A DNA stretch of 64,000 nt from Branchinecta lynchi (Eukaryota > Arthropoda > Branchiopoda > Anostraca > Branchinectidae): the NCBI GenBank assembly GCA_023053575.1, contig JAKZAP010000001.1, positions 11,982,849 through 12,046,848 on the forward strand. Reading direction: 5' to 3'. Below are positions 35,301-47,300 of this stretch, piece by piece. Each line of letters begins with the position of its first letter. The stretch's first letter is position 1. The translations under genes and the position numbers were made by a program. The notes under the pieces were generated by a model. It did not search any database. It worked only from the letters and a program-made list of their open reading frames with translations, and had not been told where the DNA came from.

Positions 35301-38300
35301 AGAAACGGCAAATAATGCAGCCAATTGTTTTCATACATTAAAGCCAAATATGTAGGTTCCGACTCGAGCTGCAACCTACTCAACTACAACCTACTCAAAC
35401 TCAACTGTAAAGTAGCAGCAGTAGAGGTATGCTTATTTTTTAGCATCTCTAGAAACCTTTCCAGACCTCTGTTTTGTTTGTTGTCCTTATAGAACAGTCA
35501 AAAGAATAAAATAACAAATTGATACCAGTTAAGAGCTATATATTTGAGCAATTTTTCTGCACCAATTTAATGTTGAATTAACATAAACTTCTCAAAGTTA
35601 AACTTCCTTCTTTTCCATTTGATAGGTTGGAAAAGCTAGCAGCAAGGTAATGAAATTGGGATAATCAACTTGTTTGATTATGTATTTTATTTGGTCATAG
35701 TACCGTACTCAGCGTTTAGCATAGGGTTTCTGGCATTAGGCATAATGTATTCGAGATCCAAACATACCCAGGAGTTATCATAGGTTGTCCAAAAATCAGG
35801 GGTTTGTGGTAGACTAAGTCAGGGGCGTCACGACTGGGGGGGGGGACGCCCCCAGTCAACTGAGCGAAAAAGTCAGTTTTTCTGAAAACCAGTTGATTTT
35901 TTTTCAAAACTGTTGTTTTTTTGTTGAAAACAGTCAGTAAAAATTACCAGCCGGTCGGTAAATGCCTCGTCCCCCACACCAAACATTTTGGCTAGTAACG
36001 CCTTTGGACTAAGTGACACTGAGTAAAATCTGCAAAACTTGACACAAGAAACAGAAGGAAATTAAGAGAAAACATCCCTAAATAAGGCTGAGCGTAGGGT
36101 ACTATATAGGGTAAACTAGAAATAGAACAAAAGGTTTTAGAACGAGTCTTGCAGAGAAGTTGCCTGCCTGGTATGTGTCTTAGTGTTTCTTTGATGAATA
36201 AATAAGCATGCCTCTACTTATTTCTGGATGTGATTCAAAACCTGCAGACTCATATTCTGGATAACTACTTAAGCGTGGTCACACAGTCGACAGACAAGTT
36301 GGTTACTGCAAGTAGGCTTTAGCCTACTATATCAGTATTAATACGAAGTATAGGTTAAAAGATTAAGTTTAGGCTGGAATGAATTGGAGTGTATTTAAGC
36401 CTTTAGACCAAAGGCTCCAATCTGCTGGGAGGCTTCAGAGTCTTTGAAGCCTCTAGAGAAGAGGAGGGTCAGAAAAAAGGATCAATCCTAGAGATTTCAG
36501 TATATCTGTAATAGTTTTTGTTCAGCAAAATGATGGTTATTTTAGGTACGGTAAACAGTTCTAGAAAATAGGGTCTTGTTATGCGGATTTGGGTTTCACC
36601 ATTCTAACACGAGTGAGAAATTATATTTGTCTCTGCTTTCTGATAAACTCTCCCATTGTAGAGATCCTTAACCAACTGCTATAGCACCCTCTTAACGTTG
36701 AGGGAGGAGGGGGGGGGGCTGCCCAATTTCCTTGAAATTCCATATTTTGCCAGTGTGTTGAATTTTGGGTAAAATTTATTGGAGTTTCAAGAAAATTTGA
36801 ATATTTTTTTACATTAATATTTGACTTCTAATTTGCCACATGCCAGCAAATCTGTCAGTAGCACCATACGCAAGAGTACCAATTTTAACAATGCATAAGC
36901 CAAAAGTCGCACATATGAAAAAGTGAATACATTTTTAGTCGAGTGTTCCTCGAACAATCCACTATTGCGAGCGCCGAAACAGATTTCGGTTTTCACTGTT
37001 TTCTTAGAGCTCATAACTGGTGAACCAGTGCAGTTAGGCTATCAAAAACAAACTTGATAAACTTGTTGGTGTTGGGGTCCGTTGTGCCTTTTGATGGTCC
37101 CACCCCCCACACCTACCCGGTTCAGGGGCAAATGGGCCCAGATGAATAATGTTCATAACTTGACCAGAGCTGGACATACGATGATGCAGTTCCTCGTATT
37201 TGTAGATCCTGTGGCTGGGAATTACTTTCAAAGTTTCACCTCCCCCACCCATCCCGTTCATGGGCAACTTTGCCCAGATTGACCAAGAGTAAAGTTCATG
37301 ACCAGTGACAGGAACCAACAGGTATCAAGTTTACACTTGGTAGGCTTTTGAGCATCGGGGTCTAATTTTGCTTTTTGGGGACCCCCAAACCCCACCCCCA
37401 CTTGGTTCATAGGCAGTTGCGCCCATTGTTTAACTTTTAATGTTTTTAACTTGACAATAACTGGAGATAGGGAGATGAAATTTCTTGTGCTTTTAGATCT
37501 TAGGGTTGGGAATATACATGTGGAGTTCAACCACCCTCAACGCTCATGGGAAAGTTGTCCCAAATTGCGCATGAGATACTTGTGGAAATATAGGCCTAGA
37601 CACACATTTTGATGGGTCACGACCCCCCCCCCCCCACCCTCCCGTTAATGGGCAGCTGGGCCTAGATTTCCCATGAGTCAAGTTCGTCTATGGAAGGCCT
37701 CAAGTTCAACTCTTGTGTACTTGGCGAATATATGTAGCCTATAGATGTGGATTTTAGTCTAACAGTAACAAATAACACTGCGCGACGTGCTTCAATCCTT
37801 CATGAAAAGTTGGAAACTGAACGGCTTTGTCATATGATTTAGGAATTGCCGTCCTTCATGCAGTTGTAACGAAGGGGGTATTAGGCTGCTACGGTTTGGT
37901 AAATTGCACTTATTATAACCATGCTAATGGAAAAGAGGCTTAAAGGCTCAGACTGGCTAGAAATACAATCAGTATTGAAATTGAAAGAAAGATTTTCAGG
38001 ATCTCGAATTCTGCATACCGTTTGTTTCGATTAAAAGGTTTTAAAGTGGGATGGTTTCAAATTTGGCTGTTAAAATACTTGTTTGATTATTGGGGATATG
38101 AAATGTCTTGGTTCTAACGCTGTTTGTAAACATTTTACTTTCAAACTCCACGTTTGAGCACTTGCTCAGTAGTCACCGATTGGGAACAAGGAATCTTTGG
38201 TCGATCACTGAAATATGGGTGTTTTATTTAGGTAACCCAGCTCAATGCGAAGGCAGCTATGGTGTAAGGGATCCAGCGTTTTGCAGATACTTCCATGCAG

Positions 38301-41300
38301 CACGTGATGAGAACACAATTTCAGGCTTTATGACCGACTGAGATTCAAGACCAAAGGCTTTATCACCATTGTTGGGTATCTATCGTTTTACCTTGTAAAT
38401 AAATCTATTCAAGATGCAACGTTTTCTGCTGACTGCCTTTTTATTGTTGTTTGTTTGATCTTTAATCATTAAATCAACCTTAATTATCACATGTGTACAA
38501 GGATTCATTCGTGCTTGGTTGAATACGAAGAAAGTAGTTTCTCAGAAAAATAATGGTTTTCTTAGAAATTAGAAAGAGTTGAAACCAAGGAATGCGGAAA
38601 TGTATGCCACGGAAGTAAATTGTTTGTTGTGACTTTCAAAAGTCGTACGATGAGAAAACGTCGGGGAACAAATTAGTTATGTTTATATTATTTTTATCAG
38701 AGCGAAATCCTAGATATATATCCTTCCAGTCAAAGCAAGGTATCAACATATCAGTTATGTTTCTGGACAGTTGTGGAACAAATGAAGTCTGGAATCCAGA
38801 ACAGACGAGCCGTCTGGAATCCAGAACAGACTAGCCGTCTGGAATCCAGAATACACAGGTAGTCTGGAATCCCGGAACTGGAAATCTGGAATCCAGACGA
38901 AGCTGGAATTCAGCACGGAGTCCTAATCTGGAAATTTGGAAACTGGAATCCGGACAAAGCCTGGAATCCAGTCTAGTCTGGAAATTTGGAACCTGGAATC
39001 CGGACGAAGCCTGGAATCCAGCCCAGAATTCTAGTCTGGAAATTTGGAACCTGGAATCCGGACAAAGCCTGGAATCCAGCCCAGAAGTCTAGTCTGGAAA
39101 TTTGGAACCTGGAATCCGGTCGAAGCCTGGAATTCAGTCCGGAATTCTAGTCTGGAAATTTGGAACCTGGAATCCAGACAAAGCTTGGAATTCAGCCCGG
39201 AATTCTAGTCTGGAAATTTGGAACCTGGAATCCGGATGAAGTCTGGAATTCTAGAATCAGCCTGGAATCCAGGTTCCAAATTTCCAGATGCCTGGATTCC
39301 AGGCCGATTTTTTCCCTACGGGGGGGGGGGATTTCTTTTTAAAAAGTGGGTCTCAACGCAACCTCCCCGACCATTTTGTAAGCACAAATGCTCTCTTCTG
39401 TATTATACCCCAAATTCCACATTTTCAGGACAAATTCACCCGCACTTGCTCTAATACTGCATTAAATCTAGACTTTTTAGTTCGTCTATTATGCGCGCGC
39501 GCCGATTCCATGTGCAGTGCATTATTTATAGTTCTGTATAAACAGTGCGGTGTTTAACAGTTTTCAGAAGTATGTCTTTGTTATACCCGTATTCCATGCG
39601 CAGTTTATTATTTCGTCCATTGAGTGATATCAATCATCAGTATTATATATTATCGCCTGAAGAAAAGCAAGGGCGATAATGATTATAACACCAGTACACT
39701 GTGGGCAGTCCCATGATAAAAATGAAAAAAATGAAAAGATTTTAAAATAGATTTTTTTTTATTTTAATACCTGTGTCCCCCTGCTATGTACACTTGTTTT
39801 AATTTTGTGGTACACTTGTTTTAATGTTAAAAGAAAAAAGTTCCAACCGTGCGATATCGTTTTTACCGTGCGATATCAGTTTTTACTGTGCGATATCAGT
39901 TTTGAACTTTTTTCTTGTAACATTAGAGAATAGGTACCATAAAATTTTGGCACTGGGTAGGATAGGACTGATATCATGGGACTTCATGGTGTGCTGGTGT
40001 TATATATAATTAGTACACATCACTTTGATCTTTTTAAGGTTTATATAAAAGCTTTAATTTAAAACAAATATCACAGATCTGATTTATAACCAAGCGTAAT
40101 AATTAGAATAAGTCGTCACAACAACACAGACCATATATTAAGGGTTTGAAGTTCTTAATCCTTATAAGTGCAAATAATATGCACTTATGCAGTTTTCATC
40201 CGTGGTTAAAATCACGCACGTGCAATTACACCAACAAAGCAGAGACGAAGTACCATGCCTATAAAAGAAACTTGCAAGTTACAAAGCGTTTTGATACATT
40301 AACATACCAAACAACCAGCAGATGCGAGGCAGAAACAGCAACGGAAAAGAAAAATAGAAAATCAGAATCAAGTGCATAAATCAGCTCGTATATCTATACA
40401 GGAAAGCAAAGTCGAACACACATATTGAGTATGAGCACACGTATCTAAATAAAATGATGTACACATAAAATAAGTGTTCTTAAATTAGTAGATCATACAC
40501 GAGCCGATATCGCACACATAAATATGTATATGTGTACATAAATATTGTGCTCACAGATACGTAGAATAAGTGTGCACCTAATAAGCACACATATTAAGTG
40601 TGCACATATATCCGTGCAGGAAAACGAGAGCCTACAAGGAAGAAAGTGCAATGCAATGCTATCAATACGTGTTCATAGCTAGATGCTCACGAGAATCTGT
40701 GCAACAGAATATGCGTATATATACGAGCACCTGCAGTTATCCGTTCAGTAAAATGTGGCCGGCAATAAGTGCTTACCGAAATGCGCGTGTGTCTTTCAGA
40801 CATGTGCACGAATAATAGTACATGTAAATCCGCATATATTTCAAATATGCAACGATTACAAAAGCAAGATCCGAGCAATAATATATGTGCACAGGAATCT
40901 GATCGGTGCTGGAAAGCGTGCACAGGTAAGCGCATATAATTTTTCTGAGATATACTGAGTACACATAAAATTTGTGCGAGAACACATAAATATGTGTGCT
41001 TGGTAAGCACACATATTTATGTGTGCGATATCGGCTCGTGTATGATCTACTAAGCACACATATTTTATGTGTGCATTATTTTTGAATATGTGTGCTCCCA
41101 TTTCTGGGAGTGCACTATTCTTCAATCTTCCGATATGGAGTCATTAGCTCAACCCTGAGCCACCATGATGTAGATAGTTTGTACTCGCTTGTTATATTTT
41201 ATTTTTTTGTGTTGTTTATATGGCTTACGCTGAAATAAAAGTGTTATTATTATTATTAGTATTATTATACCCATTTATCCAGCATCCACTTCGTCCTTGT

Positions 41301-44300
41301 TACTTCATCTTTTCCGCAGACTGTCATGCACTCATGCTCTGACACCAGACTCTCATGACACCGCCTTTTCAAAATGGCGGGTCATAAATAAATTACTTAC
41401 TTACTTAATTCTGGTTTTCAATTTCTTGAAGGTTCAGGGCTACCTCTACGTAGTGGAAAACAGTCTGATAGCTTCTTTAAGGTTTTATGCATCAGACAGG
41501 GACACGGGGGGGGGGGAGAGGTTTATTTTAAGGCTACGATTAAGTTGGTGGATTTAAGGTTATTCACCAAGTTGTCGGGCTGATTGTTTGCCGTGGTGGG
41601 TAATTAGGGCGTATTGGTCCCCACTTCTGTCCGACGTGAGGAAGCGAGGGCGACAGTGTGTTGCTATAGTGGCATATTTCATTTTGAAGTTTCACTTGTT
41701 AATCTTGACCAAATTCCGTTCGTTTGGGTTCGAGCTGGGACTAGATCCCGTCACCCTGAAAACTTGGTTCTAGCTCCGATCTAATCTGTCAATTCCCAGT
41801 AAAAAATAAACTTTTTTAATAAGTGGAAAGGCGGCCGGGGGGACATTTATCGTTGCCCTTTTCGTACGACGGAAGAGAAGAATTTAGCCCACTCCCTCAT
41901 AAGGCACCACTAGGTACAAAGCGCTTTCCCTTTTGTCAAATTTGTAGGGTGGTTTGATTTTGCTTCCTGATATACTGAAATCTACGACCCCCGAACCACA
42001 TCGTGGAAGAATGTGAATATGTTCACAAAGCATTCAAACTTCGTACAGAAAGCTTAGCTCAAACTGGCTAAGGTCTAACAGTTTAATTTTGTTTGTTTAT
42101 ATATTCATTTTTATATGATATGACATGATATTTATTTGCCTTGAAAGCCCAAGGGCAATACAAAACATATTACCTTACTGACACCTTGGCAGACTGGCTT
42201 GCAACCGTAGGACCGTGTAAATAGCGCTCCACGCGGCTCATTTTGAGTTTTGATTGACTAATCAAGGCTTCATCTCGGGGAAGGCCGCCCTCTAAATCTT
42301 CCAAGTCCGTTGCTTCCTGAAGTCGAGCCTACAGGAAGAATGAACACCTAATTAGCAAAAAGACGGAATTGGTGAAGTACGAAATTGAGATCTGATTAAA
42401 ATTTACTGGTAATCCGTCCCTCATCGGATAAAAAAAACTTAGCTTCCTGGCATTTAGAATGTGGGACGTCACCGTGTTTAACAGCTCTTAAAAATATCGA
42501 AATCCTTAACCAGAGTACGTTTAATGAGGGAACGAGCTGAACTATCCACTTCGTCAACGTAATACCGTGTGACACAATATCTGTATGACGGATTCTCGAT
42601 GTGACGAATTGCCCGTTATTCGAATTTGGACTTGCGTCACATATTTCTATTTTCGTGCGATACCCAAGTCGGTGCGGGTGTCGTGTTTTTCACTTGGTTT
42701 CCTAAAACAATACGGATGTATCAAAAGGCTGAGGCTGACGGATCTAATGGCACGATTCTCAGCTTCAGAACTCCTTTAGCTCCCTCTCCAATTCACTCAT
42801 TCAAACCTCCAGGCCGTTCCCGAAGGAAACGAGCGGGGCAGACTATGGCACACTAGCACACCACGTACACAAGACTGTTGGCAAAACCTCTGCAATCCAT
42901 CAGCCAACCAACAGGGCAGGCTAAAGGCAGAAGGCGTATACTGAAGCTAGACTACCCAGTCCGTAATATGACGTGCCCAGTTCTTATAAGCCTAACTTCG
43001 TAATCGAATCATACGAAGAGACTAAATTCGGGAATGTGTTCTTCTTGTTTATTATAGGTTGATTAAGGTGTAATAGTATATTGTCTGTGATGATATACAT
43101 GTCATTTACCTGTATGGACTTTCGGCTGAACTGTACATCACATCGTACTGTATCCGTAGAAACTCAAGAAAATTTAGCTCGTAATACATGCTTTAAGCGG
43201 AATTCACACAGAGGGCGTCAAAACATTGTGTAGGTGAAATGACAGACAGGGAGCGAGTTCGCCTAAGTTTTATTTTCAGAAACAGCATTTTCTCTTATTG
43301 CATTGTCATTTTACTCCTTGATACCAATATCGTAAATTACAATTACAATCCATAAATACGTTTTACAAACAAAAAATAGTGCTTGACATGTCATTATAGT
43401 TAAAAAGATCAACCAACGGATATATTTACAATTGTAACCTATGAATATGGTAACTCTGACGAATGACATGGTAACTCTGAATTAAACTAATTAGCTGTTC
43501 TGCATCCGTCGTTTCTGCATTTCAAATTATTTGTCTCGAGTGCGAATTTTTCGACTCCGAACCAAAGCCTGACGAAGTACTTTTTTTGTGGAGTGTTCCT
43601 TGGAACAATCCACTATTGCGAGCGCTGTAGCAGCTTTCGGTTTTCGATTTTTGGAACTCGTGAACTAGTGCAAGTATCAAGTTCAAACTTGGTACGCTAG
43701 TGGTGGGGTATAATTGTGCCTTTCGGGGTCCCACCCCCACCCCAGCCCGGTTCAGGGGCAAATGGGACCAGATTGCCCACTGAAAAAAGTTCATAACTCG
43801 CCCAGAACTGGACACAGGACGATGAAATTCCCTGTACGTGTAAATCCTTAGGCTGGGAAGTTGCTTTTAAAGTTGCACCTCCCCCACCCACACCGTTCAT
43901 GGGCAACTGGGCCCAGATTGCCCAGGAGTGAAGTTCGTTACCCGTGACAGAAATCATCAGGTATGAAGTTGAAACTTGTTAGGTTTGTGAGCATTGAGTC
44001 TCTTTTTTACTTTTTGCGGGTCCCGAACTCCAGCCCCACTTGATTAAGGTATAACCCCACCCCGTTCATGGGCAACTGGGCCCAGATTGCCCAGGAGTGA
44101 AGTTCGCTACCCGTGACAGGAATCATCAGGTATCAAGTTGAAACTTGTTAGGTCTGTGAGCATTGAGTCTCTTTTTTGCTTTCTGAGGGTCCCCAACTCC
44201 ACCCCCACTTGGTTCAGGGACAATTGGGCCCAGACTGCTCATTTTTTAATGTTTTTAACTTGACAATGACTGGAGATAAGGCGATGGAATTCCTTTGTGC

Positions 44301-47300
44301 TTTTGGTTCATAATGGTTGGGTGTATATGTGTGAAGTTGAACAAACACCCACCCTCCCCGTTCATGGGCAAGTGGGTCCAAATTGCCCATGACAAAAGTT
44401 TTTGACCCGTGACTGGGATCAAATTCTAAGCTGGTATAATTGAGGAAAAAGAGGTGTAAATACGCGTTTTTATGGGTCCCCCTCCCCCCCGCTACCGTTC
44501 ATGGGCAGCTGAGCCCAGATTTCCCATGAGTTAAGTTCGTCTGTGACAGGTCTCATGTTCAATTTTTGTATATTTGGGGAGTTATATCTATGGATGAGGT
44601 TTTTGGTTTAACAGCAGCAAATAAGACGACGCGACGTACTTCTTTTATAAACAGATGGAAACTGGACTCTTCTGTCATGACAGATGATATGCCGTAACTA
44701 TGACAAAGGGGGTGGGTATTAGGCTGCTACGATTTGGCTTATTGCACTTGTTATTACCTTGCTACTGGACAAGAGGTTTAAAGGGTCGGACTGTCTGTCA
44801 GACCATCGTTGTTTACCTGACAGTTAGTCGTATTCGTGCAAGATCTTCAACGTTTCTTTTGATTTCTGCTTGCGGTTTGTTTACATTTAAAGTGGGATGA
44901 TTATGTCCCCCGGCGTGGTGAAGCTCGCTCGCTTTGTGAATTGGTCTTCAGTCTACAAAACTAGATCAAGCGGATGGGTAGGAGAAAGAGCCTTACCAAT
45001 ACCCTCTATTTGCATGTTTGCTCTTAGAATGTAAAAGTGTGTTTACCTTTTTCGACGGCACTGGAGACGGCTCTGGCGCGCTTGATCTTGATCCATTTAC
45101 GCCTTCCAAATTTCCAGGAACCACTCCATTTGTCAAACCATGGTCTGTATCTGACAATGTATTTGCCTTGAGGACATTGATTGAGTGCTGATTAAACCTA
45201 ATAAGAAAATCTCCCCTCTATACGACAGAATTTGAAATCCTGCAATAACTTATAAGTTGAAAGGGTCTGTCTGGATCCTTTCCGTAAATATATTTCCGTC
45301 AGTTCTCGCTAGAGCGTCTTTCAGGCAATGACGTCAAAACGCACAGAAGAGAAGATTGGTGCTCCTCTCCGCCAAGTTCGAGAAAGGACGGAAATGAAAA
45401 TGAAAGGAGATCCTGAAGATATTCGCAGAATGAACTTATTACACGCTGATGTTCCAAACTGACAGAGATTACATTGATAATTATTCAGTGACTGGAAATG
45501 AAGAAACCAGGCGTCGTCGAACCGCGTCCAGGTGGGAGGCAAAGGTTTTAGCCACTTGCACAGTTGCAAGAAGAATATAAATGTATGTGCGGGTTCTCAA
45601 TACTTATGGCACTTTCCGAACGAGAAAGTTCTGGTATCACGATATACATGGCTTTAAGTAACAAGAGCTACGAGCTCATATGGCACTTGTACGAGTAGGC
45701 TGTACAAGAAAGTAGATGAAAACGTCACAAAATACACCCGCCATCCAAAAAGGCGGTTCGGAAATAGAAATAGGATATTTAGTTTCACTCATTTCTGAGC
45801 AGTTCCGGCATCGTCTCGATTGCAAATGCACATGACTGTTCAAACTTTCATCCCAATAAATCCATTTGTTTGATCCCTAGACGTGCTACACGATTTCCGG
45901 TACTCACTCTATTTCCACCTACCGTGGCCGAATCTGGTTCGGAATAAAAAAAAATCGACCACCTAAAGCATCTTCGTTTATACCATCTACCAAGTTTCAC
46001 TCGAATCTGAGCATTTTTGGAAAGTTCCGGTACCCCCCCCCCCCCTTCCCACCAACGTTGTCGGAGCCGGTTCGGGCCCAATCTCTTAATTCCCTCATCA
46101 AGTTTGACTGAAATTGGAGCATAGCCTATCTGCAAGTTTCCAGTACCCCCCCCCCCCCCCTACCTTGGCCGAATCCGGCCCAGACGCCAAATAACAAATC
46201 TAGGCCGCATAAACTACTGTCGAATTGCATCTCATTCGGTCCATCCGTTTGGTTTTTGTGCATGTCAAAAGTCCCCCCACCCCCCATTCCCCTAATCGTG
46301 GTCGCATATGGTTCGAACGCATGTTTTACATGTCGAGGCCATCGATTCGTATCACCCATGAAGTTTCACTCGAATCAGACCACTCGTTCGCAATTTATAG
46401 AAGTCCATATTTCTCTTCTCTTGCTCCCCCAAAAATGCTCGGATCTAGGAACGGAAGTTTCCGGGGGTATGTTGTGTCAGGTTTTTAAGTCAAGATAATT
46501 CGGGTCGCTAATATGCCTGCAAAGTTTCGTTGTCGTTTTACATCTGGAACTATTCTAACTCACGACTACCGGAATTCCAGGAAACCCCCTCCAACTCCCC
46601 CCACAGAGCCCCGAAACCATCTGGCTCCGTCAATTTCATCTAGGCCTAATGCTTGTTCCATCCATTAAGTTTCGTCCCAATCCCTCTACTTTTAGAGTTT
46701 CTTGAGTTTTCCACACACCCCCCCCCCCCCATCCCCACAGGTATCGGACCCGACTCGGACGTGACACTGAACGTCCGAGGCGATAGCTCACCAGACAAGT
46801 TTCATTCAAATCCAATCACCCGTTCAAAAGTTATGCACGCCACTGGATTCCGGACTCCCCATCCACCCACTCCTCCCACGATGGTCGGGTCGGGGAAACG
46901 GCTGTTCTCAAGTCAATCTGTTCGGATCCCTGACATACCTGCCAAGTTTCATCGCCCTAGGACATCAGGAAGTATGCCGAACTCGCGGGATCGCTAGAAA
47001 TCCGGACCCCCACCCCAACTCCCCCACAGTGCCCTGATCCGGTCCGGTTATGTCAATGACGTGTCGAGGACCTGTGCTTGTTTTTCCCACCAAGTTTCAT
47101 CCCGATCCCTCCACTTTAAGCGTTTCTCAAAATTTCCGGTTAGCTCCTCCAACTCCCCCCAGTGTCATCGGATCCGGCCCGGATTTAAAGTGAGGTGTCT
47201 GAGACACAAGGTCATCCTAAATATCAATTTTCATCAAGATCCGATCACCCGTTCAAAAGTTATGCACGCCACTAGATTCCGGACTCCCCATCCACCGACT

